The notes under the pieces are model-generated. The model was given only the letters and a program-made list of their open reading frames with translations, searched no databases and was not told the DNA's origin. Below are positions 42,122-49,242 of a DNA stretch of 64,000 bases, piece after piece; the stretch's first letter is position 1, and every line of letters begins with the position of its first letter. A program made the translations under genes and the position numbers. The stretch comes from Vulcanisaeta thermophila (GTDB lineage: Archaea; Thermoproteota; Thermoprotei; Thermoproteales; Thermocladiaceae). The stretch is from positions 124,001-188,000 of the forward strand of contig NZ_BCLI01000004.1 of NCBI RefSeq assembly GCF_001748385.1, written 5' to 3'.

Positions 42122-42868
42122 ATGAAAAGAACCTTGTTAATCACCGTGGTTGCGGTCGTGGCGATTGCCGTGGCCCTGGCACTACTCATGCTAAGGCCCG
42201 CGGCCACGGGACCCTCACTCAATAAGCTCTATGAGAGGAGCCTCAATGCCACGTTCACTGGTTATTACTACTACGTGGTTTACACAAACGTCCTCGGTCA
42301 ATCCCAATCCCAGAAGTACCTAATGACCTACAGTCAGGAGGGACCTTATGATAGGTACGTCGTGGTCACCACGAGCACGATACCTCCCCAATCCCTCTAC
42401 CTTGTGATGACGCGGCTGAGCAATGGATCCCTAATACAATGCATCGCGGAGTCCCTCAGTGCGGGGTGTTTCGTGACTAATGAGACCTATAACCTGGTGC
42501 TCCTGGTCATGCCCACCATGAACGCTTCGGTGTTTAGGTTCGTGGGTTCTAGGAACATAACGGGCAACGTGGCTTACTGCTACGAGTTCATTAACAGGAC
42601 CACACTGGGGAGTGTGATACCCGCAGCGGCATCCAGCGGGCTTGGGCTACTCCCCGCGAATGTCACGGAAACTCTATGCCTAACCAGTGATGGGATACCC
42701 ATGGCGATTAGGGTTTCTGTAACGAGCTCCGTGGTCATAGGTGGGCTGGCCTCGGGCATCAACATAACCCAGTCAATAGTGGCGCTGGGTATTCGGAGGG
42801 GTGTGTACCTGAGTAATAACGCCACAATGCTCCTGAGCGCCCTGGGTATTAATGAGACAGCAGGATGA
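42122..42868 (+). CDS. membrane-anchored or secreted protein with many N-glycosylation sequons
   Basis: Not assigned to a family. The product (248 aa) begins MKRTLLITVVAVVAIAVALA, a signal peptide or N-terminal anchor, and the rest should lie outside the cell. It has ten N-x-S/T sequons (for example NATF, NGSL, NETY, NITG, NRTT) in about 220 residues and several paired cysteines (QCIAE, AGCFV, YCYEF, LCLT). The start ATG 42122 or TTG 42116 follows CTTATAAATA by 29-35 bases. Function unknown; a surface receptor or S-layer-associated role is possible. Confidence 0.7.
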   Translation: MKRTLLITVVAVVAIAVALALLMLRPAATGPSLNKLYERSLNATFTGYYYYVVYTNVLGQSQSQKYLMTYSQEGPYDRYVVVTTSTIPPQSLYLVMTRLSNGSLIQCIAESLSAGCFVTNETYNLVLLVMPTMNASVFRFVGSRNITGNVAYCYEFINRTTLGSVIPAAASSGLGLLPANVTETLCLTSDGIPMAIRVSVTSSVVIGGLASGINITQSIVALGIRRGVYLSNNATMLLSALGINETAG

Positions 42869-42924
42869 AGACTTCAGGAAATGCTGAGAAACGCTTAAAT
42901 TGAATCCCCAATGCCCATCCTGTA

Positions 42925-43734
42925 ATGAATGAGGACGTTAAGATAGAGGTCTTCATACACCCCACGTGCAGCACATGCCACACGCTGATCAAGATGCTTA
43001 GTAGGTGGGGTTACCTGGACAGGGTGTCCATAATAGACACGTCTAAGGAGCCGTACATAGCCATGGAGAGGGGCGTTAGGTCCGTGCCCAGCATATTCAT
43101 AAATGGCGAGTTAGTGTTTGCGGGTATTGTGGATTTCAAGGCCCTGAAGGCCATGCTCGATGGCTTAAACATAAGGGCAAAGGTGGAGGTTTCCATTGAG
43201 GAGTTGACGGAGGATTTCTTCAAGGGTGTCCTTGACACCATATCCACCGCGCTCTGGCTCTACATAAACGCTGACTGCAGGGCATTCCTTGAGGATAGGG
43301 ACTTCGTAATGGCAATTATGAATTTGAAGAAGTACGCGAATTATGAGGAACTCTATAAGAGGCTCAGTGATTACCTGGGTAATGAGGTCAATTGTGGGGA
43401 GGGTATTAGGGCTAGGGAGGAGAGGTTCCTCAGGGTCATAGCCAGGAACTTCGCAAGGGAGGTGTACTGGCTCCATGGGAAGGCCCTGAGTTGGGGCGAG
43501 GTTTCGAGGCTATACCCCAGGGAGGTGATTGCCCACTGGATGATCGTCAGGAGCACCCTGGGCAGGGTGGGGCTTAGGATACACAGGCTTAGCGAGGGTG
43601 AGTTCAGGGCGAAGGTTGATAGGGTTTATGAGTACCTAAACGCGAACTTCGACTCAATAATAAGTGAGGTGGCTAGGGAGCAGGAGGAGATATTTAGTGA
43701 TAAGGAGTTCCTCTCGGTAATTGAGAGGGTTTAA
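42925..43734 (+). CDS. thioredoxin-like domain fused to an unknown helical domain
   Basis: Residues 1-80 are a thioredoxin/glutaredoxin fold: VFIHPTCSTCHTLIKMLSRWG with active-site CSTC, then the cis-proline segment RSVPSIFINGEL near residue 52. Residues 90-269 form a long, mostly helical, charged domain with two cysteines (NADCRAF, VNCGEG) that I do not recognise. The fusion suggests a dedicated redox partner for the C-terminal domain. ATG 42925 is about 30 bases after CTTAAATTG. Confidence 0.78.
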   Translation: MNEDVKIEVFIHPTCSTCHTLIKMLSRWGYLDRVSIIDTSKEPYIAMERGVRSVPSIFINGELVFAGIVDFKALKAMLDGLNIRAKVEVSIEELTEDFFKGVLDTISTALWLYINADCRAFLEDRDFVMAIMNLKKYANYEELYKRLSDYLGNEVNCGEGIRAREERFLRVIARNFAREVYWLHGKALSWGEVSRLYPREVIAHWMIVRSTLGRVGLRIHRLSEGEFRAKVDRVYEYLNANFDSIISEVAREQEEIFSDKEFLSVIERV

Positions 43735-43764
43735 AGGCTTTTAAACGGTGATTCCCAACACTCC

Positions 43765-45537
43765 ATGGTGGATAGGGTATTAATACTGGATGGTTATGAT
43801 GACGAGCCCGCGGGCCTTGGTGTGCCACCCTACCTAGACGTGTATGCTAGGTACATTGCCGGGGCCGTTTGGTACCTGGACAGGTCCGTGGATGTTAGGT
43901 ACGTCACCATTGACTGGGCCCGTGGCAACTGGAACGAGTTCCTGAGGCTGGCCAGGGAGTCCAGGGTCCTCGTGGTTCTCGCAGGCATTGTGACCCCTGG
44001 CAAGTACCTGGGTGGTGAGCCCATAAGCCTCAGGGAGATTGAGCTCGTGGGCGCGGTGGTTGAGGGGCCCATTAAGGTGCTTGGGGGCCCCGTGGCCAGG
44101 TTTGGCTATGGAGCCGCGGGTGGAACCATTGCGATACCGAGGAGTAGGTTTAGGAGGTACTACGACATCGTGGTCACCGGGGACGTGGATTTGGTGGTTC
44201 ATGAGCTGGTTAGGAATAATTACCAGGCGAGTAATGTATCCCCTGGCCTTGTCCATGGGGATTACAGGTTGATTAATGAATTCGCTGTGCTGGGTGCCAG
44301 GATAGTGACCCAGCACCCGAATTATGGCAAAAACCTAATCGTGGAGCTTGAGACCTATAGATCCTGCCCCAGGTACGTTAGTGGTGGTTGCTCCTTCTGC
44401 GCCACCGTTAGGTACGGCGCTGTTAAGTACAGGGATGCGGAGGCCATTGTTAAGGAGGTGGAGGCCCTGTACAGGGCTGGCGTTAGGCACTTTAGGCTTG
44501 GTAGGCAGGCGGACTTCTACACATACATGGCCCTGGACACGGGCAAGCTGGACTTCCCAAGGCCCAACCCAGGGGCCATTGAGGGGTTGCTGAGGGGGAT
44601 TAGGAACGTGGCCCCTGGGCTCGAGACCCTGCACATAGACAATGTGAACCCAGGGACCATATACCACTGGCCCAGGGAGAGTATTGAGGTCACCAGGATA
44701 CTCATGAAGTACCACACACCGGGTGATGTGGCTGCCATGGGCATAGAGACCGCGGACCCCAGGGTGGTGAGGATGAACAACCTGAAGGTGATGCCCGATG
44801 AGGCCTTCTTCGCAGTGAAGACCATAAGCGAGCTGGGCAGGGTGAGGGGTGAGAATGGGATGCCCCACCTACTACCGGGCATTAATTTCGTGATTGGCCT
44901 ACCTGGGGAGACCAGGGAAACCTTCAGGCTCAATATTGAGTTCCTGAGGAAACTCCTGGAGAACGACGTGTGGGTTAGGAGGGTGAACATTAGGCAGGTG
45001 CTCGTCCTACCACCCACACCACTCTGGGAGGTGGCCAGTGACGTGATGGCCCTCCTAAAGAGGCATGAGGAGTACTTTAGGGCGTTTAAGTACTGGGTTC
45101 GTAGGTACTTCGACCACGAGATGCTCAGGAGGGTGGTGCCCAGGGGCACCGTGCTCAGGAGGGCATTCACAGAGGCGCACTACGGGGGTGGGACCTACGC
45201 TAGGCAGGTGGGCTCATACCCACTACTCATCTACATACCAGCCAGGGTGGAGCTAAACAAATGGATAGACATTGCCGTGGTGGACCACGGATTCAGGTCA
45301 GTAATAGGGATACCACACCCGCTAAACCCCAACACAGCACCGAAGAAACTACTGAGGCTGGTCCCTGGGATGAGTGAGGATGCCCTGAACAAGATAATGG
45401 CAAGGAGGCCCTTTAAAAGCAATGAAGAACTGAAACAAATACTCAACGAAGAAGCCATGAAATACCTAGCAGTAAACGACGAAGAAACACAGCAAACAAA
45501 ACCCAACAAAACACTTTCAACTTCTACAAGTAATTAA
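43765..45537 (+). CDS. radical SAM protein, COG1031-like
   Basis: A 590-aa radical SAM enzyme of the archaeal Fe-S oxidoreductase COG1031 type. The N-terminal half has a B12-binding-like Rossmann pattern (residues 1-150). The cluster-binding segment is SCPRYVSGGCSFC near residue 206, with cysteines spaced C-x7-C-x2-C instead of the classical C-x3-C-x2-C. A SAM-contact region follows near MGIETADPRVV (residue 327). The C-terminus has a helix-hairpin-helix (LVPGMSEDALNKIMARRPFK) and a Thr/Asn-rich tail. The reaction is unknown. ATG 43765 or GTG 43768 follow a TTTTAAAC box. Confidence 0.85.
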   Translation: MVDRVLILDGYDDEPAGLGVPPYLDVYARYIAGAVWYLDRSVDVRYVTIDWARGNWNEFLRLARESRVLVVLAGIVTPGKYLGGEPISLREIELVGAVVEGPIKVLGGPVARFGYGAAGGTIAIPRSRFRRYYDIVVTGDVDLVVHELVRNNYQASNVSPGLVHGDYRLINEFAVLGARIVTQHPNYGKNLIVELETYRSCPRYVSGGCSFCATVRYGAVKYRDAEAIVKEVEALYRAGVRHFRLGRQADFYTYMALDTGKLDFPRPNPGAIEGLLRGIRNVAPGLETLHIDNVNPGTIYHWPRESIEVTRILMKYHTPGDVAAMGIETADPRVVRMNNLKVMPDEAFFAVKTISELGRVRGENGMPHLLPGINFVIGLPGETRETFRLNIEFLRKLLENDVWVRRVNIRQVLVLPPTPLWEVASDVMALLKRHEEYFRAFKYWVRRYFDHEMLRRVVPRGTVLRRAFTEAHYGGGTYARQVGSYPLLIYIPARVELNKWIDIAVVDHGFRSVIGIPHPLNPNTAPKKLLRLVPGMSEDALNKIMARRPFKSNEELKQILNEEAMKYLAVNDEETQQTKPNKTLSTSTSN

Positions 45538-45601
45538 TAATAAATAAGGAATAATTTACACTGAAAGTAATTTATAAACCAAAAAGACAAAGAAATAAGC
45601 A

Positions 45602-45658
45602 ATGGAGAACCCAATAATATGCCCCAGGTGCGGGGAACCAGTAAAATCAATAGAATAA
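45602..45658 (+). pseudogene. truncated zinc-ribbon gene, 18 codons
   Basis: The ATG is about 27 bases after TTTATAAACC, a complete leaderless promoter, and the peptide starts MENPIICPRCGEPVKSIE before a TAA stop. CPRCG is half of a zinc ribbon, so a longer protein was probably encoded. The sequence beyond the stop changes at once to the GC-rich tnpB element, which suggests insertion truncated the gene. No continuation was found on the far side of the element. Confidence 0.5.
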
Positions 45659-45679
45659 CACAAACGTGCATGTGAAGGA

Positions 45680-45695
45680 CCCCACGTGGGGTTTG
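45680..45695. repeat. Palindrome at the tnpB 3' side (putative element end)
   Basis: The sequence CCCCACGTGGGGTTTG contains a perfect 12-base palindrome. It matches 47737-47752 (CCCCACGTGGGGCTTG) in 15 of 16 bases. The two lie on either side of tnpB. Confidence 0.5.
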
Positions 45696-45765
45696 TGGGC
45701 GTGGTATCTCTATTATGTTGTTCCGTTTTCCCTCTGGCCTCCTCGCCGTCCCTGGGTGGGGCGGT

Positions 45766-47065
45766 TCATTGGTTCCCCCCATCGGTCGGGGTGTCATCCG
45801 TCACTTGGGGGGCAGTCGAGGGGGCCAGAGCTCCTCCCATGGGGTGTAGCGTTGCATTACGCTTCCATTGAAGGTAAATATTCATCACGGCGATGACGTC
45901 TCTGTCGTTTTCGTAACCGCACCTTGGGCATTTGAGCCACCTATGCCTTGTTTCAATCATTTTGGCGCCGCAGCGTGGGCATTGGGTTGATGTGCGGTAC
46001 GGCGAGACGTAAACAACCACCAACCCACGCTTCATTGCTTGCCACTCAATCCAGCGCTGGATTCTGCGGTATTGTGTATATATTAATCGTTCTCTGTACT
46101 TCTTAGGCAGTGTTTCTGCCCTCCTAATCAGCCCAGTTAAGTCCTCGAGTATTATTGTGCCTGCGCCCACTGACACTGCGAAGTCAATTACGCTCTTCCC
46201 AATTCTCCTCGCTGAGTCAATTAGTATGTTCTTTGCCCTCCTATAAAAATACCGAATTCTATTTAGGATCTTCCTATTCCTCAGCCACATCATGTTTTTT
46301 TCCATATTTGCGCTTCAACCCTTCTGCTTCCATCATGAGGTGTAGAGCGTCTTCAATCCTAGTGGGAAGTCTCTCCTGCCTGGATGGGTTTCCGTACACA
46401 ACCTCTCTTGCATTGATATCCACCGCAATTGCCTCTGAACCGCTTGGTCGTGGGTCGTTACTCCTCCTCAGCAGCATCACCTTCAGGTAAGCCTCGTTAT
46501 CATTCTTAATGACCAGCCTCGCCTCCCTAACCTCCCAATTCCTATAGTATTCTTCAAGGGTTTTTGGCCACCCAATTATCGGGACCTCAATCCATTCATT
46601 GCCAAGTCTTATCATGGCCTTCTTGTTCTTTAGGTCTATTTTGTATGTTTGCCCTGGAGACAGCCAAACACTGACCTTCCTAAGGATTGGGAATCTCCCT
46701 TTCTTTGGATTCCTAACCCAGCCTTTATAAACAGCGTATGCATCTCTGTAACAATCTCTAGCTAGCGCTGGATTCAGACCCATCTCCTTGAGGCGTTGAT
46801 ACCACACGGCGTGGACAGCACTTATGCTTATTTTTGTTTTTGAGGTTTCCAAAAGCCACCAAAGAACAAGCCTCTTACCGTTCATGTACCTTTGCGCCAT
46901 ATCAACAATGGACTGATTTACTAAAACCTTCAACGCAATGGTTGCTCTAACCTCCGTGCCTGGGGCCCGGCGGGCCGGGTTTCCCCCGTTGGTGCTTGAG
47001 GCATTTGAGGCGCCTCGCCCCGGGGTTCCCTCGTTTTTGTTCGGTTCGCCCACCATGCCCACCAC
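45766..47065 (-). pseudogene. tnpB: IS200/IS605-type TnpB (OrfB), frameshifted
   Basis: An RNA-guided nuclease of the transposon family that gave rise to Cas12. The N-terminal frame (47065-46274) contains the RuvC-I segment AIAVDINAREVVYG. The C-terminal frame (46305-45766) has RuvC-II (IILEDLTG), the zinc finger CPRCG...CPRCGYEN and RuvC-III (NDRDVIAVMN). The frames overlap at a run of seven A. Removing one A joins them as KYGKNMMWLRNRK, giving a full protein. All catalytic residues survive, so the break may be recent, artefactual or bypassed by slippage. No tnpA is present. The N-terminal 40 residues extend into GC-rich repeat DNA and may not be coding. Confidence 0.85.
47016..47029 (+). 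repeat. Inverted repeat A, left arm
   Basis: The sequence CGCCCCGGGGTTCC is the exact reverse complement of 47322-47335. Its core CCCCGGGG occurs four times between 47.0 and 47.7 kb. Confidence 0.6.
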
Positions 47066-47221
47066 CTTTTGGGGTTGGGGCCCTCCCCAGCCTGGTATGG
47101 GTGTTTCGTCCCCTGGGTCGCCCTACTCCCCTTCGGGGAGGACCCCACCTTGGGTTTCGGGCAGGCCCAGGTTCACCCGCCCCCACCCACACCAGGCCTC
47201 TTTTGGTGGTTGAGGATTGGT

Positions 47222-47279
47222 GGCCTGGGTGGGTGAGGATTAAGAGGGCGTGGGTTTTGGACCCACGCCCCACCAGGCC
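47222..47279 (+). repeat. Nested hairpin C
   Basis: Outer arms GGCCTGG (47222-47228) and CCAGGCC (47273-47279) enclose a perfect 9-base inner stem, GGGCGTGGG (47246-47254) with CCCACGCCC (47262-47270) and loop TTTTGGA. The fold is very stable and could be a transcript element or transposon-end hairpin. Confidence 0.55.
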
Positions 47280-47321
47280 GGGAGAGAACCCCAACCCCAA
47301 AAGGTGATGGGCATGGCCCCA

Positions 47322-47335
47322 GGAACCCCGGGGCG
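47322..47335 (-). repeat. Inverted repeat A, right arm
   Basis: The sequence GGAACCCCGGGGCG is a perfect 14-base inverted copy of 47016-47029, about 300 bases away. Confidence 0.6.
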
Positions 47336-47417
47336 TTTCTGCTTGTTGCGTGGTTGCTTATGAGTTTATTGCTTCGTTGCTCCCTATGCATTGGTGCTTT
47401 GGGGTGTTGGTTGTCGA

Positions 47418-47435
47418 GCCCCGGGGTTGTCCCGT
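47418..47435 (+). repeat. Inverted repeat B, left arm
   Basis: The sequence GCCCCGGGGTTGTCCCGT is inverted at 47653-47669 with a single-base gap. Confidence 0.55.
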
Positions 47436-47652
47436 CCCCCTCTCCCTTGGTCCGTGGGCTCGCGTCCTCCCCTACCTCATCCGTGAGTCCACGGACCAGC
47501 CCGTGGGGTTTACCAGCTCCTCCCCTACCTCATCACTGGCACCACCACGGGCCCAGGCCCCCCTCGCGAGGGGCCCTTTCCTTTATGGGCGGCCCCCACG
47601 GGGGACTTAAGCATGAAAAAGGGAGGTTGGAGGGAGAGAGGAGGGAGTTTTA

Positions 47653-47669
47653 ACGGGCAACCCCGGGGC
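47653..47669 (-). repeat. Inverted repeat B, right arm
   Basis: The sequence ACGGGCAACCCCGGGGC is the inverted partner of 47418-47435, differing by one missing base. The arms are about 220 bases apart. Confidence 0.55.
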
Positions 47670-47736
47670 GCAGTGGGTTTGTTGCTGAGGCGCTAAGCAA
47701 CTAAGCCGCTGAGTCCTCATTACCCACGCTACCCAC

Positions 47737-47752
47737 CCCCACGTGGGGCTTG
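47737..47752. repeat. Palindrome at the tnpB 5' side (putative element end)
   Basis: The sequence CCCCACGTGGGGCTTG matches 45680-45695 in 15 of 16 bases and in the same orientation. It is followed by the short palindrome TTGATTAAATCAA. Together the two copies may mark the ends of a tnpB-containing element of about 2 kb. Confidence 0.5.
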
Positions 47753-48096
47753 ATTAAATCAACCCCGAGTCTTGCCGCCCCGGCTAAACCAGGGTGGCTG
47801 AACCTCGGGGTCTCATTGTGGCTTACCCACTTACAAAGAAGCAGGATGGTTTAAAAGACACTTACGTGGCCTCACTATTATTGTGCATATCCTGGAAAAT
47901 AATGCTAACTGCACACTCGAGTGATTGCACGTACGGTGTCGAGGGCATGTTCGTGAAGTCGCGGAACGGTCTTCGTGAGCGTTCCACGTTATTTAGAAAT
48001 TATGTGTAAAATCAACGTGAATTAACCCATAGGTTCAAAATAATGTTCATGATAACAATTCAATTCCAAATAGACTATACGCACGGCGCCGGCCCC

Positions 48097-48125
48097 TTTT
48101 TAAATCCTTTTAAACCCTTATAAGG
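48097..48125. promoter_or_regulatory. Three TATA-like boxes in tandem
   Basis: Three boxes, TTTTTAAAT, CTTTTAAAC and CTTATAAGG, follow each other at about 10-11 bases, one helical turn. No start codon lies at leaderless distance on either strand, so they may drive a non-coding or antisense transcript over the RHH gene. Confidence 0.35.
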
Positions 48126-48175
48126 AGTAAGGTTGAGGTTGGGGAGATCGTAAATTACTACGTATTCCCAAGCGA

Positions 48176-48442
48176 TCACCCATGCCCATCCTCCCTCCGT
48201 GACTGCACACCCTCCCTCACCACGCCCTGGATGTGCCTTAACTCACTGGTTAAAACCCTCAACTCGTTGAGTGTGGTTCTCAACTCGGTGATTAGGGGCT
48301 CCAGTTCACTGCAGTCTCGGCCCTCCAGGAGCCTCTTAACCACCTCACTCATCGACACACCCCACTCAGTGGCTAGTTCGTTGATTCTCCGGTAAACGTC
48401 CTCGGTAACCCTAATACTCCTGTAACCCACGGTAGTCACCAC
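48176..48442 (-). CDS. ribbon-helix-helix regulator, antitoxin-like
   Basis: An 88-aa protein with an N-terminal RHH domain: strand YRSIRVTEDVYRRINELA, then helix VSMSEVVKRLLEG (residues 7-42). The C-terminal helix with heptad-like leucines (TELRTTLNELRVLTSELRHI) suggests a coiled coil. VapB- or CopG-like proteins have this shape and usually repress their own gene. GTG 48442 directly follows an array of ATGTGGA repeats that could be its operator. No toxin gene is adjacent in the same direction; the HEPN-MNT pair diverges 258 bases away. Confidence 0.75.
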   Translation of the reverse strand: MVTTVGYRSIRVTEDVYRRINELATEWGVSMSEVVKRLLEGRDCSELEPLITELRTTLNELRVLTSELRHIQGVVREGVQSRREDGHG

Positions 48443-48506
48443 TCCACATCAATGTGGAACGATGTGGAATGATGATTCACGGAAAACCGAGGACACCATT
48501 CCACAT
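48443..48506. promoter_or_regulatory. Operator-like ATGTGGA/TCCACAT array
   Basis: Four copies of one 7-mer occur in 64 bases: TCCACAT 48443-48449, ATGTGGA 48452-48458, ATGTGGA 48462-48468 and TCCACAT 48500-48506. The first two form an inverted pair. They border the RHH regulator start codon, a typical place for autoregulation by RHH dimers. Confidence 0.55.
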
Positions 48507-48591
48507 TGAGAAATAGAAAGAAAAACGCAACAGGAAGCAGAAGCCATACAATGACAGTACACGACGAATTAAAAATTATTTAACAAATCGT

Positions 48592-48614
48592 CCCATGGCA
48601 AAATTTTGCCATGG
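48592..48614. repeat. Palindrome 1 flanking the HEPN-MNT genes
   Basis: The sequence CCATGGCAAAA-A-TTTTGCCATGG has perfect 11-base arms around a single A. A near copy lies at 49243-49264, and the pair encloses the HEPN fragment and MNT gene. Confidence 0.7.
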
Positions 48615-48699
48615 ATCGGTTTTTGATTATATTATTGAAAACTAGTCTTGGCACTGTGCTTTGTGCTTGGTTTATTAATTTGTTGTTTTGTGGGTTAGT

Positions 48700-48828
48700 G
48701 TGGCTATTAGGTGTGCCAAGTTGTTGAGCGAGCACTACATTGGGGCCAGGTATCCGAATGCCAGGCTTCTAGATTATGCTGAGGAGTGCATTAAGTGTAT
48801 GGAGTTGGTGTTTCAGCATGTCCTTTAG
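48700..48828 (+). pseudogene. truncated HEPN-domain gene (C-terminal part only)
   Basis: The 42-aa reading contains CAKLLSEHYIGARYPNARLL, which matches the end of HEPN proteins (usual motif Y-I-P-x-R-Y-P-D-A), but a full HEPN domain is about 120 residues. The N-terminal helices are missing. GTG 48700 nevertheless lies 26 bases after TTTATTAAT, so the fragment has a promoter and may be translated. Its end overlaps the MNT start, as in intact HEPN-MNT operons. The toxin function is probably lost. Confidence 0.6.
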
Positions 48829-49174
48829 GGAGTTACTACTTAAGATACATGGGGAGGTTGAGGCGTGGGTTAGGGAATTGTGCATGGAGGGTTATACGGT
48901 GATACTCTTCGGATCCAGGGCCAGGGGAGAAGCCAGGATAGACAGTGACTGGGACCTGCTAATAATAAGCGATAAACCACCCAACGACCTAGCACAAGCA
49001 CACCACATCACACCCCAGGAGGCACCCCTGAGGATCAGGGAATTCAACACAATAATCATAGACGCACTCTACGAGGGAAAAATTAGTATGCGGCGACGAA
49101 AACTATACCAAAAACTAAGGGAGATGGTCCTCGAAGTAACAAGGGACTACACAAAAACAAGGGAGGATGGATAA
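48818..49174 (+). CDS. MNT family nucleotidyltransferase (HEPN-MNT antitoxin type)
   Basis: A 118-aa minimal nucleotidyltransferase. The catalytic motif VILFGSRARGEARIDSDWDLLII near residue 24 has G-S and D-x-D intact. In HEPN-MNT systems such proteins neutralise the HEPN ribonuclease by AMPylating it. ATG 48818 overlaps the HEPN fragment by 11 bases; the longer start at 48776 lies inside that fragment. A third catalytic acidic residue is likely in NTIIIDALYEG. With a truncated partner it may act as an orphan antitoxin. Confidence 0.82.
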   Translation: MSFRELLLKIHGEVEAWVRELCMEGYTVILFGSRARGEARIDSDWDLLIISDKPPNDLAQAHHITPQEAPLRIREFNTIIIDALYEGKISMRRRKLYQKLREMVLEVTRDYTKTREDG

Positions 49175-49242
49175 GGAAGAGAACGAAGTAACAAAAACCA
49201 CGGTACCGAGGCTAGTTTTCAATGGGGCTCTCAATGGTTGGT

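Larger units (their letters stand above)
47066..48175. other. 1.1-kb stretch without a convincing gene; GC-rich and highly structured
   Basis: No reading frame here has protein-like sequence or promoter support. From about 46.96 to 47.75 kb the DNA is strikingly GC-rich and full of inverted repeats (arms A, B and hairpin C listed separately). It also has a 17-base direct repeat (TCCTCCCCTACCTCATC at 47465 and 47518) and CCCCTCGCGAGGGG near 47563. From 47.85 to 48.18 kb the composition returns to normal. An ORF at 47794-48009 was judged non-coding. In a hyperthermophile such GC-rich islands usually encode structured RNA, but no known RNA was recognised. Confidence 0.55.

Noticed and set aside
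47465-47534. Two copies of a 17-base repeat as a mini CRISPR array
   Set aside because: Only two copies, no cas genes, and the repeats lie in low-complexity GC-rich DNA.
46938-47653. Several overlapping GC-rich open frames on both strands
   Set aside because: Proline/glycine/arginine-rich translations are what GC-rich inverted-repeat DNA gives in any frame; no start signals.
46960-47752. SRP (7S) RNA or RNase P RNA
   Set aside because: I looked for the SRP helix 8 core and the RNase P conserved boxes by eye and found neither.
47794-48009. ORF of 71 codons on the plus strand
   Set aside because: Composition changes within it, no promoter fits its start, and the translation has no protein-like pattern; treated as non-coding.
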